Shown here piece after piece: positions 33,943 to 43,559 of a stretch of DNA of 64,000 bases (positions are counted from its first letter, which is position 1; every line of letters starts with the position of its first letter). The DNA is taken from assembly GCF_900107245.1 (NCBI RefSeq), contig NZ_FNPG01000005.1:1-64000 (forward strand), written 5' to 3'. A model generated the notes under the pieces. That model was given only the letters and a program-made list of their open reading frames with translations, ran no database searches and was not told where the DNA came from. The translations under genes were made by a program, and so were the position numbers. Origin of the DNA: Lachnobacterium bovis DSM 14045. GTDB lineage: Bacteria; Bacillota; Clostridia; Lachnospirales; Lachnospiraceae.

Positions 33943-35115
33943 TTATCGTAAAATATCTACCAATGATTTTGATGTTTTCTTTCGTGTCAGCTCAATTAAA
34001 CCTAATTTTGTAATATCAATAAAATCAGTTTTAACAGAATCTTTTGATATCTCAGCTTTCAAACACTGAATAAGCTTCTCATTTTGTTTTTTCGAATCCA
34101 TATTAATAAAATCTATAATTACCATTCCACTAATGTTTCTCAGTCGAAGCTGTCTAGCTATTTCAACTGCTGCTTCACAGTTTACTTTTTCAATTACATT
34201 TTTTTGTTTTGAGCCCTTACTAGTATTAACATCAATAATTGTTAATGTTTCTAATGATTCTATTATAATGTTAGCACCAGATTTTAGTTTTACTGTTTTT
34301 TGAGTAAGTTCATCTACAAAACGTCTTATATTATATAGCGTCTTTAAACTTACGTCTTTATCATCATAAAACTTAATAACCTCTCTATCACAAAGATAAC
34401 CTAAATGTTCTTTAATTTGCTGATAAACTTCTTCTATATCTGTATATATGTAATCAATATTCTTGGCATTCTGACTTTTTATCTTAGAAATATAACCCTT
34501 AGGTGCATTATAGAGAACATCATACATGCTCCTATGTTCTGAAAAACTTTTTATATTATTAAATAAAGTCGTCAGTTTTATAATATCTTTCTCAACCATG
34601 TCTATTTTGACTTCTTTTGCATTAGTCCTAATTAATATTCCATAGTCTTTACTTTTATATTTTAAAGATAAATCAATCATTTTTTTTCTTTGATCTACAT
34701 CTAATTTTCTAGAGACACTCATCTTCTTATTTCGTGTTGTAACCAGAGCATAATCTCCCTCAAGTGTAAAATCACAACTTGCCACTGGTTCCTTTGTTTT
34801 AATAGCTTCTTTTACTATTTGTATGACTATCTCATCTCCAACAGATAAAAGCTTTCTAGTACTATTTCTTTTCGTATAAATAATATTATTAACCTTATTC
34901 AAAGGAAGATAACATCTTTGAGTTGGAGAAATTCTCACAAATGCAGCATTTAAGTTTTCTATAACATTTTCTACTTTTCCAATATAAATATTGTTCAAAA
35001 TAGAATCATTCAAAAACAGTTGAAAATCAAGCAAATCTCTATTTTCATCTAATAAATTATACGCTAAATATGTTTTGTTATATATCTCCACATTTGTTAT
35101 CGCTAAGCGATTCAT
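33943..35115 (-). CDS. rng: Short RNase E/G family endoribonuclease
   Basis: RNase E/G enzymes cleave single-stranded RNA. An S1 domain (about residues 37-120) is followed by the DNase I-like catalytic core; the metal-binding aspartates lie in LTIIDVNTSKG and GMVIIDFINM. The protein stops at 390 aa right after LIELTRKKTSKSL, so the CPxCxGxG zinc-link and the small dimerisation domain of RNase G are missing. NTGK of the catalytic loop reads NTSK. It follows the radical SAM pair, a common Lachnospiraceae arrangement. Confidence 0.85.
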   Translation of the reverse strand: MNRLAITNVEIYNKTYLAYNLLDENRDLLDFQLFLNDSILNNIYIGKVENVIENLNAAFVRISPTQRCYLPLNKVNNIIYTKRNSTRKLLSVGDEIVIQIVKEAIKTKEPVASCDFTLEGDYALVTTRNKKMSVSRKLDVDQRKKMIDLSLKYKSKDYGILIRTNAKEVKIDMVEKDIIKLTTLFNNIKSFSEHRSMYDVLYNAPKGYISKIKSQNAKNIDYIYTDIEEVYQQIKEHLGYLCDREVIKFYDDKDVSLKTLYNIRRFVDELTQKTVKLKSGANIIIESLETLTIIDVNTSKGSKQKNVIEKVNCEAAVEIARQLRLRNISGMVIIDFINMDSKKQNEKLIQCLKAEISKDSVKTDFIDITKLGLIELTRKKTSKSLVDILR

Positions 35116-35117
35116 CT

Positions 35118-35837
35118 TTATAAAATCTCCCTTCCAAATGCAATTAATGGAACCAACTCTTCTTTATCATTAAAAGCAAATACATCTTTACGATGAATTT
35201 GAATCGCATCTGTATCATATTCAAGATTTAATTCTTTATAAATTGATTGTAAAACAAGCTCAGGCTTAACATTATTGGTGCTACCAGTAGTCACTTTTAT
35301 TGAAAATTCAATAGTTCCAGCATTATCTGAAACATCAAACTGTTCAACTAATGGTTTTAAATCCATTTCTTTTTCACTTTTTTTAGTCTTTTTTATAATA
35401 ATAAAGCTACTTCTATCTATGAATTTTTCTTTTATAATTTCTTTCCACTCATTAGCAGTATATGGGCTATTATAGCCTTCTTTGTACGATAAAGTGTAAC
35501 TTGCACTTGCAACAACTGACATTGCCTTTTTAGCGTTTTCATACAATTCAACATAATCTAAAACTTCGACGCCCTCAACCATAGTAGCATTCAATCTTTC
35601 TATTGCTTCTTTAGTGCTATATGTTGAATTTACCTCTATATCTAAATACTCTCCATCACTCGTAATACCAACACCTAATGGTGCTGCAAAGGACATTATT
35701 TGATGAGGTGAAAATCCTTCTGAATAACATATATCAATTTCTGCACGTCTCATGGCTTTTTGAAAATATCTCATCATGTCCAAATGTCCAATAAATTTCA
35801 TGGCACCATATTTTTTAAACTTAATTCTTATTCTCAT
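35118..35837 (-). CDS. TIGR03936-type protein linked to radical SAM enzyme (DUF2344)
   Basis: Members always sit next to, or are fused with, the TIGR03960 radical SAM protein; their function is unknown. The opening MRIRIKFKKYGAMKFIGHLD and RAEIDICYSEGFSPHQIMSFA are strong family signatures. Start is at 35837, preceded by GGAGG; the gene overlaps the end of the radical SAM gene by 17 nt. The longer frame from 35870 is inside that gene and has no box. Confidence 0.88.
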   Translation of the reverse strand: MRIRIKFKKYGAMKFIGHLDMMRYFQKAMRRAEIDICYSEGFSPHQIMSFAAPLGVGITSDGEYLDIEVNSTYSTKEAIERLNATMVEGVEVLDYVELYENAKKAMSVVASASYTLSYKEGYNSPYTANEWKEIIKEKFIDRSSFIIIKKTKKSEKEMDLKPLVEQFDVSDNAGTIEFSIKVTTGSTNNVKPELVLQSIYKELNLEYDTDAIQIHRKDVFAFNDKEELVPLIAFGREIL

Positions 35838-37689
35838 AGCATACACCTCCAAGATATTTTCTAGCACCACATCCCGAACAACGCATTCGGCAATTAGGTG
35901 TAACTGTTTCTGAAAGTGCTGTATGCCACTCTCTAAGCATAAATTCTTTTGTCACTCCACAATCAATAAAATCCCATGGGAAGACTTCGTCTTCATCTCT
36001 TTGTCTAATTGCATAAAAATCTATACTAATTCCACATTTTTCAAATGCTTCTAACCATAAATCATAATTAAAGAATTCGCTCCATGCATCAAAGAAACCT
36101 CCATGCTCATATACATATAATATTGCTTGTGAAAGTTTCCTATCTCCACGAGCCAAGACACCCTCTAACAATGTAACATCTGCCTGGTGCCAGTTGTATC
36201 TTATACTTTTATGATTTAATTGTGCTTTTACAGTATCATTAACTATCTTAGCTCTTCTTAAATACTCCTCTGGTTCAAACATTCCCGCCCACTGGAATGG
36301 TGTAAAAGGCTTTGGAACAAAAAATGAAGTTGAAATTGTAATCTGACATTTTCCATTACGTTCTTGTTTTGGAACAGTGTCATAATACAATGCCGCAATC
36401 TCATTTGCTAGTTCTGGAATAGCTTTCATATCCTCTTCTGTCTCAGTAGGCAATCCTAACATGAAATATAGCTTTACTTTATTCCAGCCACCAAGAAATG
36501 CCTGATGAGCTCCATCTAGTATTACCTCTTTAGTTAAGCCTTTATTAATAACATCACGTAATCTTTGAGAACCTGCCTCAGGCGCAAAGGTAAGACTACT
36601 TTTTTTGATATCTTGAACCTTACTCATAATATCTAAAGAAAACGCATCAATACGTAACGAAGGTAAAGAAATATTAACTCCGTTTCCATTACAATTATCA
36701 ATTAAGAATGTTATCAATTCATCTAATTGTGAATAATCTGACGAACTCAAAGAACTCAATGATATTTCTTCATGCCCCGTTGCTTTTAACATTTTTACAG
36801 CTAAGTCTTTTAGTCTTTCAACATTCTTTTCCCTATTAGGTCTATAAATCATTCCTGCTTGACAAAATCTACATCCTCTAATACATCCTCTTTGAATTTC
36901 AAGAACAACTCTATCTTGTGTAACCTTAATAAAAGGTACAATAGGTTTTTCTGGATAAACAGATTCTGTCATATCCATTACTATTTGTTTTTTTACCTTT
37001 TTAGGCACATCTTCAAATTTTGGAATCATCTCATCAATTGTACCATTTTCTTTATATGTAACATCATATAAAGATGGTACATATATACCTTCGATTTTTG
37101 AAACTTCATGTAAGAATTCTTCTCTAGATTTATTAGCCTTTTTCATAGATTTATATAACTCTATCAAATCATCATACATAATTTCTCCTTCTCCGATATA
37201 AAACATATCAAAAAAGTCTGCTATCGGCTCTGGATTATATGTACATGGACCTCCACCTATAACGATTGGATCCTCATTAGTTCTTTCAGCTGCCAAAAGT
37301 GGAATTTGGCTCAAATCCAATAATTGCAAAATATTTGTATAACACATTTCATATTGTAAAGTTATACCTAAAAAATCAAAATTTTTAACCGGCTCCTGAG
37401 ATTCTAATGCAAAAAGAGGTATGTTTTTTTCTTTCATGATTTTATGTAAATCTGGCCATGGCGAATAGACACGCTCACACCACGTGTCTTCTCTTTTATT
37501 GAACATATCATATAAAATTTGAATTCCTAAATGCGACATTCCAATTTCGTACACATCTGGAAAAGCCATAGCAAATCTTACATCGACTTGATTTTTATCT
37601 TTTTTTACACTATTTAATTCATTTCCAATATATCTTGCCGGTTTCTCAACCTTCATCAAAATACTATCTGATAATGCTAATTTTGTCAT
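35821..37689 (-). CDS. TIGR03960-family B12-binding/radical SAM protein
   Basis: The family is widely conserved in Firmicutes but has no firmly established reaction. The 622-residue protein has an N-terminal B12-binding-like region (DVYEIGMSHLGIQILYD) and the radical SAM cluster motif C-x3-C-x2-C in GCIRGCRFCQAG (around residue 270). The C-terminus carries a second Cys set (CRMRCSGCGARKYLGGVC) that may hold an auxiliary cluster. It starts 4 bp after the hisIE stop, so it could share the his transcript. Confidence 0.88.
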   Translation of the reverse strand: MTKLALSDSILMKVEKPARYIGNELNSVKKDKNQVDVRFAMAFPDVYEIGMSHLGIQILYDMFNKREDTWCERVYSPWPDLHKIMKEKNIPLFALESQEPVKNFDFLGITLQYEMCYTNILQLLDLSQIPLLAAERTNEDPIVIGGGPCTYNPEPIADFFDMFYIGEGEIMYDDLIELYKSMKKANKSREEFLHEVSKIEGIYVPSLYDVTYKENGTIDEMIPKFEDVPKKVKKQIVMDMTESVYPEKPIVPFIKVTQDRVVLEIQRGCIRGCRFCQAGMIYRPNREKNVERLKDLAVKMLKATGHEEISLSSLSSSDYSQLDELITFLIDNCNGNGVNISLPSLRIDAFSLDIMSKVQDIKKSSLTFAPEAGSQRLRDVINKGLTKEVILDGAHQAFLGGWNKVKLYFMLGLPTETEEDMKAIPELANEIAALYYDTVPKQERNGKCQITISTSFFVPKPFTPFQWAGMFEPEEYLRRAKIVNDTVKAQLNHKSIRYNWHQADVTLLEGVLARGDRKLSQAILYVYEHGGFFDAWSEFFNYDLWLEAFEKCGISIDFYAIRQRDEDEVFPWDFIDCGVTKEFMLREWHTALSETVTPNCRMRCSGCGARKYLGGVCYENKN

Positions 37690-37693
37690 ATTT

Positions 37694-38974
37694 TTATTTT
37701 GGAGACATTTCTTTAATAATGTCTTCCCAAGTCACTCCTTTTTCAACCATAAGTATCATTATTTTATATAGGAAGTCAGACATTTCTATTTTAAAATCAG
37801 TTTGATCTATTGTTTTATATGATAATAAAATATTGATGAACTTTTCTCCTACATTTTGGAGTATCTCATCTGTTCCGCCATCTAATAAGAGTTCATTTTC
37901 TACTCTATCAGATGCGTTATCTCGAAAATCTTTTATAGAGTCATACAAACTATCAAGAGCTTTTATTGGATTCTTCTCAACATATTCTTTTTGAATTATA
38001 TTATTAAAAAAGCATGTACGATTTCCTGTATGACACGCTGCTCCGATTTGAGACACTTTAGCTAATATGGTATCAAAATCGCAGTCTGCCGTCAAGGACT
38101 TTACGTACTGAAAATGTCCTGATGTAAGTCCTTTTACCCAAAGTTCGTTTCTACTTCTACTCCAATATGTCATTTTTCCACTAGATATAGTAGCATTAAA
38201 TGCTTCTTCATTCATATATGCAAGCATAAGTACATCATCATTTCTGTAATCTTGCACAATAACTGGTACCATTTGGTCTGAATTTTTTTTCAAATCATTC
38301 CAATGTAATTCCGGCTCATAATTATCCATCTTTATATGATTTTTAGCCAATCTATTCTTTAAATCCATAATATCAATTTTTTTGTTATAAAAGCTGTCCA
38401 CGCATATACCTCTAACATTTCCATGATGTAAAATTTTAATAATATTATCAATATCGATTTCTTCTAAACAAACAATGTACGGAATACTGGTTGTATTTTC
38501 AACCAACTCTATTAATTCTGTATTTTTCAAAACTATTTCATGAAAACATCTATTCATCACATCTTTTTGTTTGAAAATAAAATCAACAGAATTAGCTCCT
38601 ACAACAACAATATCTTTACTATAATTTTTACTTACTTCAATAGCTGCACTTAATGAAGTTGGTTTTTGACCATTAAAAATCACCTCTACACAACCTGCAT
38701 ACAAATATTTTTTTACATCTGATGCTTGTGTTTCAAGATTTCCTGCACAAACCTTTATATCAATTTGTTTATTAATCTGTTTAATAACCCTTATATTTTT
38801 TTCTTGTTCAATATCATTTTCAAACAAATCAAGAATTATAATTTTATCAAAACCATTATCATTATAATATTTACATAAATCTAAAGCATCACCTACTGTT
38901 GTAAAATCATTTTCTCCTTTAACAGCAACACCATTTTTTAAATACAATGTAGCTACTACACTTTTTTTTTGCAT
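37694..38974 (-). CDS. hisIE: HisF-like pseudo-domain fused to HisI and HisE
   Basis: HisI (PR-AMP cyclohydrolase) occupies about residues 205-310 and is canonical (YWSRSRNELWVKG, DCDFD, HTGNRTCFF). The C-terminal HisE (PR-ATP pyrophosphohydrolase) is eroded: the acidic EExxE reads EKFIN, although ExSD is kept. The first 200 residues align with HisF (YLKNGVAVKG, NDNGFDKIIILDL), but catalytic Asp11 is Tyr11 and the Asp130 position is Gly126 (VVVGANS), so it should not make IGP. Start at 38974 follows AGGAAG and lies 1 nt after the hisB stop. 426 aa. Confidence 0.85.
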   Translation of the reverse strand: MQKKSVVATLYLKNGVAVKGENDFTTVGDALDLCKYYNDNGFDKIIILDLFENDIEQEKNIRVIKQINKQIDIKVCAGNLETQASDVKKYLYAGCVEVIFNGQKPTSLSAAIEVSKNYSKDIVVVGANSVDFIFKQKDVMNRCFHEIVLKNTELIELVENTTSIPYIVCLEEIDIDNIIKILHHGNVRGICVDSFYNKKIDIMDLKNRLAKNHIKMDNYEPELHWNDLKKNSDQMVPVIVQDYRNDDVLMLAYMNEEAFNATISSGKMTYWSRSRNELWVKGLTSGHFQYVKSLTADCDFDTILAKVSQIGAACHTGNRTCFFNNIIQKEYVEKNPIKALDSLYDSIKDFRDNASDRVENELLLDGGTDEILQNVGEKFINILLSYKTIDQTDFKIEMSDFLYKIMILMVEKGVTWEDIIKEMSPK

Positions 38975-38975
38975 T

Positions 38976-39569
38976 CTATAAGCTTCCTTTCGTAGATAAA
39001 ATTCCCTTAACTCTATCGTCGAACTTTGTTGCATCATCTAAAGCTCTTGCAAATGCTTTAAACATTGCTTCAATAATATGATGATTATTTTCTCCACTAA
39101 GCACTTTTATATGAATGTTCATCATAGCAGAATATGAAATCGCATAAAAAAATTCTTTTACCATTTCTGTATCAAAATTACCCACTCGATCCGTTGTAAA
39201 ATCAGCATCAAAAACTAAATAAGGTCTTCCTGATAAATCTAATGAACATAAAACCAAAGTTTCATCCATTGGAACAAAAGAACTTCCAAATCGTCTTATC
39301 CCTTTTTTGTCTCCTACAGCCTCTTTAATAGCTTCTCCTAATACGATTCCGCAATCCTCAATTGTATGATGGCAATCCACCTCTAGATCACCATCACACT
39401 GAATGTTTAAATCAAAAAAACCATGCTTTGAAAAACCTTCTAACATGTGATTAAAAAAGCCAATTCCTGTACTGACTTTTGATTTCCCCTCACCATCAAT
39501 ATCAATAATTGCTCTAATATCTGTTTCTCTTGTTTTTCTTTCTACTTGAGCTATTCTTTCACTTGACAT
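38976..39569 (-). CDS. hisB: Imidazoleglycerol-phosphate dehydratase
   Basis: HisB dehydrates IGP in histidine synthesis. The 197-residue monofunctional form has the manganese-binding His motifs GFFNHML, DCHHTIED and GENNHHIIEA. It lies between hisD and hisIE. No fused phosphatase domain. Confidence 0.95.
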   Translation of the reverse strand: MSSERIAQVERKTRETDIRAIIDIDGEGKSKVSTGIGFFNHMLEGFSKHGFFDLNIQCDGDLEVDCHHTIEDCGIVLGEAIKEAVGDKKGIRRFGSSFVPMDETLVLCSLDLSGRPYLVFDADFTTDRVGNFDTEMVKEFFYAISYSAMMNIHIKVLSGENNHHIIEAMFKAFARALDDATKFDDRVKGILSTKGSL

Positions 39570-39583
39570 ATCACTTTCTCCTT

Positions 39584-40873
39584 TTATTTTTCAAATCTAA
39601 CTTTTATAGAATTAGCATGAGCTGTAAGTTTTTCAGATTCTGCAAAATAAACTATATCCTTATACACTTCTTCTAATGATTCTCTTGAATAAGATATAAT
39701 ACTTGATTTTTTTATAAAATCATCTACCCCAAGTGGTGAAAAGAATCTTGCTGTTCCATTAGTAGGTAAAACGTGATTTGGACCTGCAAAATAGTCGCCT
39801 AATGGCTCACTTGAATATTCACCCAAGAAAATTGCTCCAGCATTCTTTATTTTTGTCATAACTTCAAATGGATTTTTAGTAACAATCTCTAAATGTTCTG
39901 ATGCAATATCATTGCATGTGCTTATTGCTTCATCCATGCTCTCTGCAACCAAAATATATCCATAATTATCTAAAGATTTTTCAATTATTTCTTTTCTTGA
40001 TAATTCTTTTGTAAAGTTTATTATTTCTTCATCAACTTTTTGAGCAAGTTCAGCATCAGTAGTAACTAAAATAGCTGACGCAAGTTCATCATGTTCTGCC
40101 TGAGACAATAAATCAGCAGCAACATATCTAGGATTTGCTGTCTCGTCAGCAAGTACAAGAATTTCGCTTGGTCCTGCAATTGAGTCAATACCAACATAGC
40201 CAAAAACTGCTTTCTTAGCCAATGCAACATAAATATTACCTGGTCCCACGATTTTATCTACTTTTGGTACACTCTCTGTTCCAAAAGCCATTGCCGCTAT
40301 TGCCTGCGCTCCACCGACTTTGTATATTTTATCTACGCCTGCTTCATTAGCAGCAACTAATGTTTGTGCGTAAGCTTTTCCATTTTCCATTGGAGGAGTG
40401 CACATTATTATTTCTTCTACTCCAGCTACTTTAGCAGGTAAAACATTCATAAGAACTGAAGATGGATACACCGCTTTTCCTCCTGGAACATATACACCAA
40501 CTCTCTCTAAAGGTGTTACTTTTTGACCTAAAAGCTTGCCATTTTCACTTGTAAACCAAGAATTCTGTTTTTGTTTTGCATGATATATTGAAATATTTTC
40601 TTTTGCTTTTCTTATTACTTCTACAAGCTTTTTATCGACCTGTTCATATGCCTCTTCAATTTCTTCTTTTGTAACTAAAACATTATCTTTGTTTATGGAT
40701 GCTCTATCAAATTTCTGTGTAAATTCAAATAAAGCATCATCTTTTCTTTCTTTGACTTCGTTTATAATTGAATTTACTCTTTCTTCAAATTCTGAATAGT
40801 TATTTGGACTTCTTTTAATTAGTTTATCTAATAATTCTTCTTTTACATCCTTTGTTAATGTCAACATTCTCAT
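39584..40873 (-). CDS. hisD: Histidinol dehydrogenase
   Basis: HisD catalyses the last two oxidations to histidine with zinc and NAD. Signatures include PGGKAVYPSSVLM, VGPGNIYVALAKK, GPSEILVLAD, the zinc/catalytic segment QAEHDELASA, and EHLEI. 429 aa, normal length, with GGAGG before the ATG. Confidence 0.95.
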   Translation of the reverse strand: MRMLTLTKDVKEELLDKLIKRSPNNYSEFEERVNSIINEVKERKDDALFEFTQKFDRASINKDNVLVTKEEIEEAYEQVDKKLVEVIRKAKENISIYHAKQKQNSWFTSENGKLLGQKVTPLERVGVYVPGGKAVYPSSVLMNVLPAKVAGVEEIIMCTPPMENGKAYAQTLVAANEAGVDKIYKVGGAQAIAAMAFGTESVPKVDKIVGPGNIYVALAKKAVFGYVGIDSIAGPSEILVLADETANPRYVAADLLSQAEHDELASAILVTTDAELAQKVDEEIINFTKELSRKEIIEKSLDNYGYILVAESMDEAISTCNDIASEHLEIVTKNPFEVMTKIKNAGAIFLGEYSSEPLGDYFAGPNHVLPTNGTARFFSPLGVDDFIKKSSIISYSRESLEEVYKDIVYFAESEKLTAHANSIKVRFEK

Positions 40874-40966
40874 TATAGTATTCCTCCAAGCACTTTAAAT
40901 AATACATTATTCATTTATTCTTCATAAATTTTTAATAAGATATTTTTACACTATACCTTATTTCTC

Positions 40967-41632
40967 TTATTTTTTGTTTTTTTCAATCTGTTCTTGAAGT
41001 GCCCTAACAATTTTTGTTATTTTTTTGTTTTGCATCTTCATACTGACCTGATTTACTACTACTCTAGCCGATAAATCACAAACTTCCTCTAAAACAACCA
41101 AACCATTTTCTCTAAGAGTTGATCCTGTTTCAACAATATCACATATTACAGGTGCAAGACCAACAATAGGAGCTAATTCAATTGAACCATTTAATTTTAT
41201 AATTTCAACGGTTTGATATTTTTTCTCATTAAAATATTCTTTTGCAATCTGTGGATATTTAGTAGCAACTTTTATTTGTTCATGATGTTGTAATAATTCT
41301 CTTGAGCTTTCTGGACCACAAATACACATTTTGCATTTTCCATATCCTAAATCTAATACTTCGTATATATTTCTGTTTTCTTCTAAAATTGTATCTTTAC
41401 CAACTATTCCAATATCAGCAGCACCATACTCTACGTAAGTAGGAACATCGGGACCCTTTGCCAAGAAAAATTTTAATTTTAAATCTTCATTAACAAATAT
41501 TAATTTGCGAGTATTCTTATCTTTCATTTCATCGCATCTTATTCCTATTTGTTCAAATAACTCTAATGTCTTACTAGCCAATCTTCCTTTTCCTAAAGCA
41601 AAAGTAAGATATTGATTATTATCAAATTCCAT
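40967..41632 (-). CDS. hisG: ATP phosphoribosyltransferase, short form
   Basis: HisG starts histidine synthesis from ATP and PRPP. At 221 aa it is the short form, lacking the C-terminal regulatory domain, and therefore depends on HisZ, encoded directly upstream. Visible signatures are ALGKGRLASKTLELF and the PRPP-binding EIIKLNGSIELAP and DIVETGSTLRENGL. Confidence 0.94.
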   Translation of the reverse strand: MEFDNNQYLTFALGKGRLASKTLELFEQIGIRCDEMKDKNTRKLIFVNEDLKLKFFLAKGPDVPTYVEYGAADIGIVGKDTILEENRNIYEVLDLGYGKCKMCICGPESSRELLQHHEQIKVATKYPQIAKEYFNEKKYQTVEIIKLNGSIELAPIVGLAPVICDIVETGSTLRENGLVVLEEVCDLSARVVVNQVSMKMQNKKITKIVRALQEQIEKNKK

Positions 41633-41659
41633 TTTTACTCCTCCAATTTATTAACAAAT

Positions 41660-42844
41660 CTATAAAAACTCTACTCTTGAAATATTCATTTTCTTTGCAT
41701 ATTCATAATAATCCTCTTTTGATAAATTTGAATTTTTCATAAGAGTTTGAATATTTTTTCCATCTTTTCTTAATTTGCTGGCTATATTTATAGCTTCTTC
41801 AATTCTATCCTCTGAAAAAACTAATAATTCTGTGCTATAGCTTTCTTCTAATTGCTTACTCTGATTTTTCAAAGCATCCATAACCTGATCCACAACTATT
41901 GTAAAGCCAATAGCTGGAGTATCTTTTCCAAATCTACTTATAAGCTTATCATAACGTCCACCTTTTACAATTGGTTCTCCTGAGCCATAAGTATATCCCG
42001 AAAAAATCATACCTGTATAATAATTATGTATACTTATCATTCCAAGTTCAAATGATACATATTCATCAATCTTATATAGTTTTAATAATTTATATAATTC
42101 TTGTAAATTTTGAATAGCAAATAATACTCTATCATATTTTTGAGCATATTTTTCTAATTCATTCAATTTATCTATATCAACACTAAACGTATTAAATCCC
42201 TCAAACAGTGCTAATAAATCATTTTCTAAATCCAAGGTTTTTATGAATTTTTCTAATCCCAAAAAGTTTTTATTTACAATCAAGGACTTAATTTCTTCTT
42301 CTTGATTTAATGATAAACTTGCGGCTTTAACTAGACCTTCATAATAAAGTGCATGACCAATTGATAGTTGAAATTCATCTAATCCGACTGATTTCAAAGA
42401 GTCAACAACCAAGGCTAACATCTCTGCATCAGCAAAGCTAGAGCTATCTCCGATATATTCTGCACCACATTGAGTAGTTTCTTTTAATCTTCCCTGATAA
42501 TCCGATTGATTAATAAATGTATTCCCTTCGTAGCAAAATCTAAGGGGTAATGTTTCATCCTTGTAATATTTTGCAACACACCTGGCAATAGCAGGTGTAT
42601 AGTCAGGTCTAAGAACAAGTATTTCCCCGTCCTTATCAAAAAACTTATACATATTACGACAATCAAATGCATTGTTTTGACTATCATATACATTGAAAAA
42701 TTCTAAAGTAGGAGTTTTTATATCCGAACAGCCGTATTTAATCAACTGATTATGGATTTTTTCACTTAACTTCATTATCTTTCTACATTCACTATTATAG
42801 ATATCTCTAACACCATCAGGTGTATGTAATAATCTATTATTCAT
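41660..42844 (-). CDS. hisZ: HisZ, regulatory subunit of short-form HisG
   Basis: HisZ resembles class II histidyl-tRNA synthetase but lacks the anticodon domain; it partners HisG and confers histidine feedback. The protein opens LLHTPDGVRDIYN and has class II motif traces (LRPDYTPAIARCVAKYY, GRYDKLISRFG), consistent with HisZ rather than HisS. Start at 42844 is preceded by GGAGG; the longer frame lacks a box. First gene of the his operon, 394 aa. Confidence 0.9.
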   Translation of the reverse strand: MNNRLLHTPDGVRDIYNSECRKIMKLSEKIHNQLIKYGCSDIKTPTLEFFNVYDSQNNAFDCRNMYKFFDKDGEILVLRPDYTPAIARCVAKYYKDETLPLRFCYEGNTFINQSDYQGRLKETTQCGAEYIGDSSSFADAEMLALVVDSLKSVGLDEFQLSIGHALYYEGLVKAASLSLNQEEEIKSLIVNKNFLGLEKFIKTLDLENDLLALFEGFNTFSVDIDKLNELEKYAQKYDRVLFAIQNLQELYKLLKLYKIDEYVSFELGMISIHNYYTGMIFSGYTYGSGEPIVKGGRYDKLISRFGKDTPAIGFTIVVDQVMDALKNQSKQLEESYSTELLVFSEDRIEEAINIASKLRKDGKNIQTLMKNSNLSKEDYYEYAKKMNISRVEFL

Positions 42845-42946
42845 ACTAAACCTCCAATTATAATTCTCTCTTTTTATAAATAAATTCTCTTTAAATATTT
42901 TATCGTAGTAAAGCATTAGCAAATTACAGTTTTATTATATTACTAC

Positions 42947-42975
42947 ATTATATATTCTAGTATCTATTTTGTCAA
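42947..42975 (-). promoter_or_regulatory. Promoter of the his operon
   Basis: Minus strand: TTGACA (42975-42970), 17-bp spacer, TATAAT (42952-42947); full consensus. About 95 nt of leader follow, with no obvious His T-box. Confidence 0.88.
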
Positions 42976-42989
42976 CAAAATAAAACATT

Positions 42990-43520
42990 TTATCTATCTT
43001 CTAAATCTTTTTGTATCCCATCTAAATATGGCACAAACAAACCTGATTCTTTTCTTAGGAAAAACTTTTTATTTAATTCATCATAACGAAAGCTTTTTCT
43101 TCCTCCATTTTCTGCTCTATCCCAAAATTTCTTCAATTCTCTTAATGATAAATAATAAAATTCATCACTCATCGTATAATATATTAAGAAAAAAGCTATC
43201 CCATCTTGTTTTTCAAAAGATTCCATAAATTTTACTTGATGCTCATGAATATTAGCTAAAGGAAAAGTACTTGTATGACATTCTTTAGCATCAAAGCAAA
43301 CAGGTATACCTTGCACAACTCCAATATAATCAACCGTACTTTTTTGTTCAAAGTATGCTAATGTGATATGTCTTGTTTTTTTGTCAATCTTAATCGGTGT
43401 AATTGGCGTTGGAATTTTTTGTATCAACGCCAAATTATTCTCCAAATATTTCATATTTGTTTTATTAAGCAATTCTTCTAGTATGGATCCTCTTAATCCT
43501 CTAGAATTCCAAGTCGGCAT
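42990..43520 (-). CDS. recU: Holliday junction resolvase RecU
   Basis: RecU cleaves Holliday junctions in Firmicutes. The 176-residue protein shows the nuclease pattern: SRGLRGSILEELL at the N-terminus, KSTVDYIGV and FDAKECH carrying the catalytic acidic residues and Lys, and EHQVKFMESF. It ends close to the his promoter on the same strand. Confidence 0.88.
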   Translation of the reverse strand: MPTWNSRGLRGSILEELLNKTNMKYLENNLALIQKIPTPITPIKIDKKTRHITLAYFEQKSTVDYIGVVQGIPVCFDAKECHTSTFPLANIHEHQVKFMESFEKQDGIAFFLIYYTMSDEFYYLSLRELKKFWDRAENGGRKSFRYDELNKKFFLRKESGLFVPYLDGIQKDLEDR

Positions 43521-43559
43521 AATATTAGTTCTCCTTATACTTGTTTGTTTTATTACATT

